NCBI GenBank assembly: GCA_020726505.1 | Contig: JAHLEZ010000006.1 | Coordinates: 2,418,001 to 2,482,000, forward strand | Source: Leptodontidium sp. MPI-SDFR-AT-0119 | Lineage: Eukaryota > Ascomycota > Leotiomycetes > Helotiales > Leptodontidiaceae | Length of the DNA stretch: 64,000 nucleotides | Reading direction: 5' to 3' | Shown: positions 45,021-55,221 of the stretch, piece by piece | How the letters are laid out: every line of letters starts with the position of its first letter | Numbering within the stretch: position 1 is the first letter of the stretch | The notes under the pieces: generated by a model | What the model saw: the letters and a program-made list of their open reading frames with translations, nothing else | Told to the model about the DNA's origin: nothing | The model's database searches: none | Program-made: the position numbers and the translations under genes

Positions 45021-45620
45021 ATGAGACTGGACAAGACTTTAAATTGGTTGTTTGCTATCCCCCAGCTTTGCACCCTGGGCCATCTCGCTATCCCAGAGCT
45101 GCCATGTCAAGTTGAGCAAGGTGATGCCAAACCAAAGTCATTATATCCTAGGCTAATTAGTACAGCTTTAAGACCTGAAGTGCCAAGTTTGCATATTCTA
45201 GGTTGTTCCAAAGGGATCAGAAGACGTCATCCAGAATTTGTGCTGAATATCCGTGGAAAGAAGTTCGGCCCTCGTACTCGAACATGTTCGCCTTTGCTCC
45301 AACAAGGTCAAGAGACTTCTTCGAGGCTTTCCCCAAGCCCGCGGTCTCTGTGACCTTGCTTTGGTTCAGAAAGGGTGGACCATGCTTGAAACCCTTTCCT
45401 CTCCGGCCTCCGGCAAGAGTAATTTATGGCGGAAATATTTGATTACCATGGTTGGCCAATCAAAGTCCTCGTCATCTTCGTCCTCCATGGGCCAGAATTA
45501 ATCGGGGTCAAACCACTCGTCGCGTCATACATCCAGGTCATCTCCCTTGCCGAATTCTCAAAGCAGTTTGTCGAACAGCAACCAGCCATTCACACCAACA
45601 ATCGCACCGACATGTTTTCC
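45021..45620 (+). pseudogene. Possible decayed LRR/F-box-like fragment
   Basis: The frame from ATG 45021 reads LNWLFAIPQLCTLGHLAIPEL and EVPSLHILGCSKGIRRRHP, like the leucine-rich parts of fungal F-box proteins. Neighbouring frames continue with plausible text (SRDFFEAFPKPAVSVTLLWF, then FDYHGWPIKVLVIFVLHGPELIG). No single frame or splice series gives a whole protein. It could be a relic of the same family as the gene ending at 42893. Weak. Confidence 0.3.
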
Positions 45621-46003
45621 ATCCCATGTCAATAATGTGCTCAACGCGACGGCCTCGCGGCTTGCCTAAACCTCCATAGTGCTACATTATGCATGCCTAC
45701 CAACTGGATCTCCTACCGCAGTATGTTATGCATGCATATGTAACTTGTATTGAGGCCATTTATGGATAGCTCTCTCTCTACAAGCTGATCTGGTGTCATA
45801 CTCACTGGGTAACCTAATGAAACCTACAGGTTATTGCGTTGACTCTGTAAGTGATTGCCATTGAATCGCACTTAATGTCATTCACAAATTCTACTTTGAT
45901 TCCAAACTATAAATCTCCATCGTCGAGCTCCAATTTTGAAAAAGGTAGACAGAAACGTGCTTTCTTCTACTTCTGAGATCTATCGAAGGTTCTTCAAAAA
46001 GCC

Positions 46004-46357
46004 ATGAACTCCAAGAAAATCACCTCCCGGGTTCAGGCAGCTCCTGACCAGAGAATACTAAGGGACAGCAAGGACAACGCAGCAACAATGCCAACCGCAA
46101 AATTCCGACCGGACCTCATGACGGTGGCTGTGCCACTCAGAACCCCTCATACTTGGCTCGAACTATGTTCTCTCAACAAGCACTTGGATCCTCCCACATT
46201 GGCAGCAACCGTGAACCGTGCTGTTGACGAGGGGCATATTCTCAGCCATGTTCCCGGTACTTGCATCCTGAACCCGCTGTGGACTCCCAATGATCCGGTT
46301 CTTCGAAAGGACAGCGACGCGCCAGCTCTAGTTTTGCTATTCTTCGTGGTGTTCTAG
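46004..46357 (+). CDS. Hypothetical 117-aa frame
   Basis: An intact frame with an ATG (MNSKKITSRVQAAPDQ) and moderately biased codons, ending in an unusual hydrophobic LVLLFFVVF. No domain is recognised. The AT-rich sequence on both sides and lack of splice partners leave it doubtful; it may be a fragment of a decayed gene. Confidence 0.3.
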   Translation: MNSKKITSRVQAAPDQRILRDSKDNAATMPTAKFRPDLMTVAVPLRTPHTWLELCSLNKHLDPPTLAATVNRAVDEGHILSHVPGTCILNPLWTPNDPVLRKDSDAPALVLLFFVVF

Positions 46358-46802
46358 AAGAAGTTGTTTATGAGGATGCCGTTCTTCTAGAGTGGAATGA
46401 GCTATGTCAGTTACCGGTTATATTTACTTACGGGAAAGAGAAGAATTATCGCGGTTGCAATTTGCGGAGAACATTAGCATGACTTTTGAGATGTATAAGG
46501 CTTGTTAATCACGAACTTTATTCCACAATTATCTCATAAATTTGCGGCGTTACCTCTTGTTCTTGCTTGACACCTCTCTATGTTCTCACTTCCCAAGGTC
46601 ACTTGTCAATACCTGTGAATCTTCGCTCATACGATCAACGGCGCTTCAAAGTCTTGTGTTCTACATACATTTACCCATTTTTCTCAACTGCCCATCCCAT
46701 AAAAACCGAATCCAACCTCCCCTTCCCCCCTCCTCTCAAGAAAAGTCCACAAAGCCAAGCCACCAGCCAGTTCAGTAGCCAGCTTTCTAATTTATCGCTC
46801 TC

Positions 46803-47190
46803 TCATCCAGCCCTCTCCAGAACAACAAACTCCCTCCCCCTCGTATTCAACACCCCATGCAACGCGATCTCACCCAACATATGAGCCGGATATTCCCCCT
46901 GGGCTCTAACCGGCGTCCGATCAAACCCATACCCGACCTCCCTCTTCCCTTCTTCTGAACTTAACTTTTTGCTCAACCAGGACATGTCCCAGGCCCAGGA
47001 GTCGATGTCGAGGCGTGACATGTGGCCTGCGAGGGTGTGGGATTGTAGGATGGCTTTTATTGTGGAGGGGGAGACCGTGGAGGCTAGGGGGGATGGTGGG
47101 GGTGAGGAGGGAGGAGTCGTTGGGCCAGGGGGTGAGTGCGTGGTTGTGGTTGTGTCGAGGGACGGAGGAGAAGCCTCGCGTGGTGATGTT
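46803..47190 (-). pseudogene. Uncharacterised minus-strand coding-like segment with a frameshift
   Basis: The minus-strand frame ending at 46803 has coding-like text (SRLDIDSWAWDMSWLSKKL, REVGYGFDRTPVRAQGEYP, HMLGEIALHGVLNTRGREF). Its natural upstream text (SRHNITTRGFSSVPRHNHN, from an ATG near 47202) is in another frame, with the change near the C6 run at 47087-47092. Joined, it would be a ~130-aa protein of unknown type. As it stands, an ATG at 47021 gives 72 aa. Confidence 0.35.
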
Positions 47191-47202
47191 GTGGCGGGAC
47201 AT

Positions 47203-48024
47203 GGTAATAGGGGTTTTGTCTAGTTTGGGATAGGAGGGGATGGAGATGTTGTAAGGCTGTCAGGTTGGTTCCTTTGAGGGGGTGTTCGTGGTTGGTGCCG
47301 TTTGTGAGTTTGGCGGTGCTGGGAGGGATGAGATATCTGGGGGGGGTCCTTTTTGTAGATGTAGGTTCGTAATGTTAGTCGATAGCCGGTTACGCTATGA
47401 TTAAGGGCAGTTCTGAGTCATTTCGTATGTACTGGAGTAGATTATATGGGCAAGTCACGTACTTTACTCCCCTGATTGTACAATCTCGCATGATCGTTTC
47501 GCTGGCTATCTTACATTCCAATTTGACTAGTGTCAGGTATTAATGCTGCAAGTCGCTCGAATGTTATTCGCATCTAACGAGTACTGTAATTTCGATGCTT
47601 CAAACTATTAAATTTGGGCGGTAGATATCCCTCAAATGCTCAGTTGCTCAGATTTGAAGTCATCAAAGTAAACCGTCTGAATTTAGATGACCGAAAAGCT
47701 GAGAGTAAGTATAATCTTAGAAATTTCTCACCTATGACTCTAGATCAAGATGTTTATGTCTGTGACTTCCTACCAAACCATGGCGTTCAGTAGCAATAAC
47801 GAGAAGAAATGATACACGTAGTCACTCGCCATTCACAATCCTGGCCACAGCAGCTATAAATAGGAGCTACCCACTATCTCTTCAGAACGTCTTCTCTCTA
47901 ATTTCCAAGGAAACTTTATGACTTTGAATCCCAGATCTAATCAACAAACTCTCATACTATTTTCACACACATTCATTTAATTACAGACCCATAAACTCCC
48001 CTCTAGCAGCCCAACCACAAAAAC
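47203..48024. other. Intergenic, ends in the promoter of the 48025 gene
   Basis: No coding exon was recognised. TATAAATA occurs at 47855-47862 and is followed by an A/C-rich leader. Confidence 0.45.
47855..47862 (+). promoter_or_regulatory. TATA box of the 154-aa protein gene
   Basis: TATAAATA within AGCTATAAATAGG, 163 bp before the ATG at 48025, is a textbook TATA element. Confidence 0.55.
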
Positions 48025-48489
48025 ATGTCAAACCAACCACCACACCACACCAACCAGCCATCCGGACCCCCACCAGCCTACAGCCCCATCGGCATCATCT
48101 GCCAAGAACAAACCGAAATAGACATCCAAGTCGAGCAAAGCACCTGGAAACAAAACCAAGCCACACCAGTTCGACCAGAAAGCCTCCCCTCATCCGTCTG
48201 GATCGCCGTCCCACCCAACGACACGACCTTCACCATCCCACAACTCTTCGCTCTCAATCCGCATCTCACCAATACTCGAATCATCAGGTTTGAGGTGGCG
48301 GTCGGTAAACGGATGATGTATGTGACGTGTTTGACGCCGGACTCGCTTGGAGATGTTGATTTGAGGTTGTACAGGATGACGTTCTTGAACCGCGAGACGG
48401 TGATGCAGAATCCGTGTTGGGATCGGCAACGAGGTGTGTATCATCTGCAGCATTTCATTATGTACAGAGGTAGAGGCGAGTGGGCATAG
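48025..48489 (+). CDS. Uncharacterised 154-aa protein
   Basis: A single-exon intact frame with the ATG in a good context (AAAACATGTC). The first ~20 residues are Pro/His-rich and include PPPAYS, a PPxY-type WW-ligand motif. The rest looks folded (SVWIAVPPNDTTFTIPQLF, IIRFEVAVGKRMMYVTCL, LYRMTFLNRETVMQNPCWD). No membrane segment or signal peptide. An upstream TATA box supports expression. I recognise no family. A PPxY motif could link it to a HECT/NEDD4-type ligase such as Rsp5, but that is speculative. Confidence 0.6.
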   Translation: MSNQPPHHTNQPSGPPPAYSPIGIICQEQTEIDIQVEQSTWKQNQATPVRPESLPSSVWIAVPPNDTTFTIPQLFALNPHLTNTRIIRFEVAVGKRMMYVTCLTPDSLGDVDLRLYRMTFLNRETVMQNPCWDRQRGVYHLQHFIMYRGRGEWA

Positions 48490-50218
48490 TTGAGGACCAG
48501 GAGGCCTTTCTTTTTTTCCTTCTCTCTGATTCCAATCTTTTGATACAATTGTCTTGTTTAGCAATGTGGACTGGATTTGAACTCTTGTGAAAATTGGTAA
48601 TTCTGGAACTGTGAGTGTGAGTAATACCGCTTTGATCAATCCAGTGACTGACAAGAGTTGCATTTGTAAAGAAGCTTTGCCATAGTAGTAACTTATGAAC
48701 ATAATGTGCTGAAGACGTTCTACTTGACAATTTGGAATCCGTGTAAACTGAGAAATCGCATATAGTGTACTAGGCTGGATGCTAGATATTTATCTAAACC
48801 AGAAAATGAATATCCGCCCACACCCCCGCCATCGTTAAGGGGATTGTTTGTTATTGTTGACTGAAATCTCGCTTAACCCCCCGGTTCTATTTTCGTCACC
48901 TTACCTTACCCACCTCACCAAAGCATTCATTCAGTTCTCCAGCTTGTATCTATCTAATCTAAGATTCGCATCGAGAGCAACTCACTACTTCTCATCTCAT
49001 CTAAATCACGAAATACACACACACAAACTCAACTAACATCCGCTTATCCTTCTTACCGGCTTACTTCTTTTTATTTCTTTCAGTGTCACTCTAAACAGCA
49101 GGGCAAGGCAGAGTAGGGCGCGGTGTGCTTGCTCACTCACTCACCATCACAAACTACTCACAATCCTCAGAATTCACAACCCAATCTTTCGGTCCTCTCA
49201 TTCTCCATTTCTCATTTTCTCACTATGCATTCATTCTCCATTATCCATTTGCATTGTCCATTCAGTTTCGGTCCAGGCACATCATCTATGTAACTAGCAT
49301 CATCATCACCCTTTCCCACCAACCAACCATCCATCTAGTGATCCATCCATTCAGAAAAGACACCTCACCAGCTCATGATGACATGCCCACGCCAATGCCC
49401 AAACGCCATCCAATTCCCTTCAATGAATGCACCTTTAATTTTTGCCACTATTCCCTTGCTCACGTTATCCACGGTATCCACACCAGGCCACGGCAATATC
49501 ATAATTATCTTACAAAACGTGCTATTTCCCAAGCCAACCAGCCAGCCCGCCAACCAACCGGCAATGCATGCATATCCCTCGCCACCAATTCGATTCCATT
49601 GAAATCCACATGTCCGTTCATTCGTCCGTCCATTCGTTCGTTCGTCCATTCCTTCGTTCGCTCATCCATTCGCTCATTCATACACCCCTCCCTATCCTAA
49701 GCCGAAGCGGCAAAAAGATGGAAGGTAGAGCATCTAGATAAACGAAGCACGAGGACGAGAGGCAAGAAAGAGTACAAAGTCCCAAGTCCCAACTGTGCAG
49801 AATGCTGAAAGAAACCCAGGGTATCAATCAAAAGAAAAACGAAAAGTCAAAAAGCAGCCGAAAAAGAAAGAAGAATTCCAGGTACCGCTTGCTAGTAGGC
49901 TCTCATCCATGCCATGCCATGCAGTCCATGATGCAAAAACAACAAAACAAGAAGAGGGGGAAAAATTCAACCACGCATATCGTATCGTACCGCTCGCTTT
50001 GGTAAGTAGCAAGCGTCCGCCATGAACAAGCTCCAAACTTGCTGGTTTGCTTTGTAGTGTCGTATGGTAATTTCGTGTATGTTTTCGTTATGCGGTCGCT
50101 CGCTCGCTGATTTCATTCGCTCCACAAAAGTCGTAACCTAATCGACGATATCTCATCTCTCCCTCAATACAAGTAGAAGAAGAGCGAGACACCAATGCAA
50201 ATCCGAACGTATCGCCAC
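48490..50218. other. Gene-poor interval with pyrimidine-rich simple sequence; includes 3' UTR of the J-domain gene
   Basis: Dominated by short CAT/TCA/CTT motifs around 49120-49690. A frame of 191 codons (49125-49700) is simply this low-complexity DNA read through and is not treated as a gene. The right part is probably the 3' UTR of the minus-strand gene ending at 50219. Confidence 0.55.
49612..49682. repeat. Imperfect TTCG/TCCA tetranucleotide microsatellite
   Basis: Repeated CATTCGTTCG, TCCGTCCATT and CGCTCATTCA units over about 70 bp, all built on the 4-bp step YYCR. Similar but looser repeats extend left to 49160. Confidence 0.75.
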
Positions 50219-53200
50219 TCAATGAGTCTTCTTTCTCGGTCTCGCTCTCTCATTCCCATTGCCATTGCCAGCCCCAACAGGAACACCCTCTCGCTCCTCT
50301 CTAGTCATCATTCTCTCGCGCATGACCACAAAAGCCCTAACAACCAGCTCATGCATCTCCTGCATCTCACCCCAGCGCTTAAGAACAGCCTGATCCTCCT
50401 TCAAGCCCAATCTGTAGATCTCCGTAGCCTTGGCATCAGTCCATCGCTTCTCCTTGAGAGTATCGTTCTGACGACGGCGAGCTACCATATGGAGCAGGTA
50501 CTTGGTGTTGAAGATATCCCATTCGCTCATGTATCTCTCGTAGCGCTTGATATACTCGTCGTAGGCAGCCCGGGTAGGACGCTCGAACTCGCTCTCAGCG
50601 GAAGGGAGTTGTGGTGGTTGAGGCGTTGTTGGGAGGGCAAGAGTTGACATCAGGTCTTGAATCTTCAGATCATCGAAGTTGACTTTGAGACCTTCGGTGT
50701 CTGTTGGTGACTGAGAAGCAGAGGCGGCTCGCTTGAGAGGTTCTGTATTGACTTTCAGGTGACCGTTAGGTGTGGTTGCGTACACAGGGACGGTGTTGTG
50801 AGCAGGAGGAGTATCAACATCCATTGGTTCTGGACTTGAGGCCATGGACTGCATGTTCTTCCGACCAGTGAAAAGCGGCTTCTCATCAGAGGTCTCGCTA
50901 TCATCTACAACTGCAGCAGTGCCCATAGTAGGTCGAATGCTAGGCCCAGTCCGCTTTCTACCAGGTGTCGTGGCCGTACGGGGAGGCGGGTTGATAGTTG
51001 TTGGCATGAAGGTTTGTGGCTTGAAAGTTTCACTCCACTCGTCAGCCGAGAACTTTGTACCACCGGGCGACTCGATTGGCGTCTCAGACTCGACTCGAGG
51101 TTGTCCAAACTTGGCATCGACAGGTCTAATCTTGACAGGCGATCTACCTCTGGGTCGAGAAGTAGATTGAGTACGAGTTTTGACCTCTGGCTTGAAGTAA
51201 TCGGCACCAGCTTCGAATTTGCCATCCCAGTCCTCCGGAGTGAACTTGGTGCTAATGTTCTCTGCACTGTTACTGAAGCCATTCGATTGATGTCTCGTTC
51301 GGTTGAACGTCTCATCATTGATATTGAAAGAGAAACTAGACGCCCGGTCAGGGTGATTAGCTTGATTCTTTATTTTCTTGTATTCCTCCCAGTAACGGCG
51401 AGCTTCGTCATAATCAAAAGGGTGAACAGAATGAAGATGCTTGACCGACTTAGGTTTCTTCGACGGGCTCGTCGGTGTAGTAGAATCCCTATACTCAGTC
51501 CAAGCGGGAGGCATTTGATTGGGGTAAGGAGAATTCATCGTCCATCCCTGGCTGCCGGATCCAAAGCGTGGAGCATCAGCAGAAACAGGGTTGGAGTTAC
51601 ACTTCTTGCCACCAGAGTTACTAGTACGCTTGTTGGTAAGGAGCTGGTCGACGAGATTGCGCTGGAGTCCCTCAAAAGCATTGAGAGACTGCGGTTGAAT
51701 TGTGATTCCACTGGGAGGTGTCACAGGTCTCGCAGCAGTAAAGTACTTGGAGGGGACACGCTTTGGTGTATAATCTTCAGAAGAACGAACGGCTTCCGAA
51801 ACTGTCGGAAGCTTGGCGGAGTAGTTGGGGACTCGCTGCCGCTCAGAGTTGACATAATCTGCAAAACTTAAATGTGCATACATTGATTCTCCGTTTAGTC
51901 GGGTGGATTCCGGTTGTTGTTGTGTCTGTGGGCGAGCAGATCGGGGGGCTTGGCCATCTAGAGTGCTGTTAGAATGGGGTTCTTTCTAGGCTTCGTCGTC
52001 TGTAACCGCCATAGCACATTATACTCACTAGTATCAGGTTGATTTGAAGTATTAGGTCCTTGTGTTGGAGTTCCCTGCGTACCACCATTTGCACTTCCAT
52101 TGGTAGCACCATTGGTCCGAGGAACACGAGAACGGGAATTCATCTGCACGAACCCATCAGAGCTCGACTCCTCACTTGAAGCATCCAGGTTGACAGTCTC
52201 CGCAAACGCCGGCTTCTGAACTCTCGGGGAATTGCGCTGAGCAAACGAGCGAGCCCGTTGCGGCGAGTTGAGGTTAGAATCCGATCCAGTGCGAGGAATA
52301 TAGTTATCGTCGAAACGATCATGACGCTCCCGGGTGCTCTTGGATCTGTTGATATTAGTGCTTTCAAAGGGGTTGAATTTCTCTCCTCCGTGAGTCGCAT
52401 AGGGCGTGCTGATGCGAGGCTCATTGCCCATAGGCTTGTCTTGGAATTGCTTCAATGGGTTGGGGATCGGCTGGGAGGATTGCGGGCGCTCTCTCATCGA
52501 AGGTTCTTTTGGGACCTGCTCTCGTGGTTCTCTTGGTGGAACTTCAGGAGGGACCATAGGCTTGTTGCGCTCTGTGAAGTAAGCTCCCATGGGTGCAGGT
52601 GGCTCATCTCCTCCGCCTGGCGTATTCGGCATGAAACCTTTACGACTCGCCGTATTTGTACTCTGACTTCGTCTGGGGCTACTATTTGCTTCTCTGAACT
52701 CCTCAAATCCAGGACCTGCGCGCGGTGGTGGGGCATGTCTCTTTGCATTGCTCTCCTCCCGTCCTGATTGTGGTGTGCCTCTCGGTGGTGGTTGTGGTGA
52801 CTTCCAACTCTTGCCTGGTCCAGCTCCGGAACCATCTCCTGGCGTAGGCTTCTGATGTCTAACCTTCTCCCATGCCTCGTACGTATCCTTCCTAGCCTGA
52901 GGGCCTTCTTGCGATGCTTGGTATGCAGAAGGGTTTGGTGTAGCGAATTTCTCGTATCGTCTAGCACCTGTCGAAGGAGGAGGGGGTCTCTGTCGAGCGG
53001 TCGGAGCTTTAGGTGGAGGGGGGTATTGGGATGCAGCGTTTGACCAAGGGTTTCCTCTCACACCAGATGACATTCCTCCGTATCTTGAACTCCCCCGAAG
53101 CCTATTCGCATCATACTTGGCTCGTTCTTGGGGATCACACAGGACCTCGTGGGCGGATTGGATCTTCTGGAATTTCGCAGTAACTTCGTTTTCTCGGCCG

Positions 53201-53385
53201 GGATTGCGGTCAGGATGGTATGTGAGAGCTGCGGTACCCAGTTAGCTATCTGTTTCTGCTTCTCCTGCCCCCCATGAGAAACCCCTACCTAGCTTCTTGA
53301 ACTGCTTCTTTATCTCGCTGACGTCGGCGCCGGGGGCTATCTCGAGATCACCATAGTAATCCCGGGTGAGATCCGCCTTCACCAT
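50219..53385 (-). CDS. J-domain (DnaJ) protein with long disordered region, 1011 aa
   Basis: Exons 53385-53289, 53228-52029 and 51957-50219 sum to exactly 1012 codons. The N-terminal ~70 residues are a J domain ([34 protein letters not shown]..), with HPD split from the first helices by intron 1. J domains stimulate Hsp70 ATPase. The next ~750 residues are Pro/Ser/Arg-rich and probably disordered, with many phosphorylatable S/T-P sites, RPRGRSPVK motifs and repeats such as KFTPEDWDGKF / KFSADEWSETF. The last ~150 residues are helical (RAAYDEYIKRYERYMSEWDIFNTKYLLHMVARRRQ). There is no signal peptide or membrane segment. It is a conserved large fungal J protein of unknown client. Confidence 0.88.
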
Positions 53386-55221
53386 TGTGCGTACTGTAGT
53401 TCGAAAGCGACTACAGACAAGAAGGGAACCTGAGCAACTGGGAGGAGGGCGGGAAGCAAGCTCATGAACGGCCCGTGGGGTTCGAATTGGTCGGCAGGAT
53501 TGTGATCTGTCTGATCTGGTATGCTGACCTCTTCAGGAGCGCTGGTGGTACAGGAGTTCTGCGGCGAAGGGTCGTGTAAGGTGGATGTGGATGTCGAAAG
53601 AAAGCCAGAGGAATGAATGTTGGCCAGCCAGCCCTGTCCTGTGCTGTTGATAGCAAAAGTTACGGAGTACGAGCGAGGGTCGTTCGCTTGGCGGGCGGAA
53701 GCTCTTTAAGTCTGAGCGCGCAGAAGCAAGTAGCGTGGAGGAGCAAGGTAGTTGTTAGGCAGGTGCTGGTGGTGGTGAATGTAATTCGACACAAACGGGT
53801 GAGGGGATTCAGAAGTGCAATTCTCTCTTTCGCGTTGTTCGTTCGTTGCGTTCTCGAAGGCTGATTGTGGCTGGACAGGGTGTGGAGGGTCCTGGTAGGT
53901 AGGTAGAGGGGAGGAGAGGAGGGAGAGGCGAGGTGCAAGATAGTGGGGTCTGGGTCTGTCTACCTTGGCAGAGCACAGAGAGAGGACGGACGACCTGGAT
54001 AGGGTCTAGAGCGTGTCGGTTGCCTTGTGAGATGCTTGTTGTCGCTGTCTGTGCCTACTCGCTGTATCCGCAGTGTCTTGACATTCGAATGCTGTGAGTT
54101 CATGGAAGGACGCGCTTCAGGCCGCTGGTAGGTATTGCTTGGCGTTGGTCGCAAGAAAGAAAGAAAGAAAGCATCGCCGCGCTGCGCCTTCAATTTACTT
54201 CACCTCTGCTGGAAGCGAAAGATGCAAGCCACTGCATATGACATCAGTGGTCTGGTACTATTAAATTGTATTCGCCTCTGCAATACAGAGAGAGGTCAAG
54301 TGATCTGCTGCATTTCTCGTCTTGTCTTAGATGTGTTCTGGGCGGCGTTTGTTGTTGTTGTATGGCCGCTGGACTGTCAGCTGGAGATCACTGCCCCTGC
54401 CTGCCGTAGCTTACGAAGTTAACGGATGTCCCTGCTCAATTGGCTTATCCTTTCAACACATGATAATATCAGAGGTTCATTTTCTATTCTAGGACGAGTC
54501 TTTATGCTTCTTGTTGAATGAAGCTTCGCGAGTGAACCACCTATTTCAAGGCCTGTACCTAAAACTATCGAGAGAACAGAAAGAGCGGGATTGGTTATTA
54601 CAAGTAGTTGCATTTACTGTGCATTTGTTGGTATTTATAGGATGGAAGATGTGTTGTCTTGTCAACACACTCTCCTGAGGTACCAACCTACCTACCTATT
54701 GTATGATTATAACACCACTCTTGAAATACAGAGCCCTCCTAATCGGTCTTCGAGAGCCAAATATCAAATCACCACCAGCCTTACAAGCTTTATCACTCCA
54801 GTTCATGATGCTTCTCAACTTACCAAATGCAGACTGTAACGTAAGGAAGGCCCCTAGTAGTAGCAAAGCGTGGCGAATACTTGGCCGAATAATGCACTTC
54901 ACGGCAAGAGGCTGAGAGGCCCATCCACACCCCAACACATCCCTAAAAAGCAAACACAACGACAAGCAGAAAGAATAATCATTTTCATATTCATTACTCC
55001 CGTACCCAATTGATAATAATCCCACTGTCAGACTGCCCATACCATACCGTACTCCATAAACACCACACCACTTCCTTCATAATGGCAGGCATCCGTCAAT
55101 CCATCCATCATCCCCTCATCTCATATCAAAAATGTACAAATCCTTCAAATGATACATCCATGCATCACCACCATGGTCCATCACCCTAGCAACCAGCCAG
55201 AAACCCCACCAAAATATACCC
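53386..55221. other. Long intergenic: promoter/5' UTR of the J-domain gene and 3' flank of INCENP
   Basis: No coding exon was found. Contains a short (GAAA)n tract near 54151-54171. The low-complexity text just upstream of 53385 suggests a long leader. Confidence 0.5.
54151..54171 (+). repeat. (GAAA)n microsatellite
   Basis: AAGAAAGAAAGAAAGAAAGC, about five units of GAAA. Confidence 0.8.

Noticed and set aside
49125..49700. Plus-strand frame of about 190 codons
   Set aside because: It is low-complexity CAT/TCA/CTT DNA read through; the product is His/Ser/Ile-rich with no domain, and the region fits 3' flank and microsatellite sequence.
53660..53938. Minus-strand frame (about 92 codons) upstream of the J-domain gene
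   Set aside because: Thr/Leu/Pro-rich low-complexity product without domain; better explained as leader or promoter sequence.
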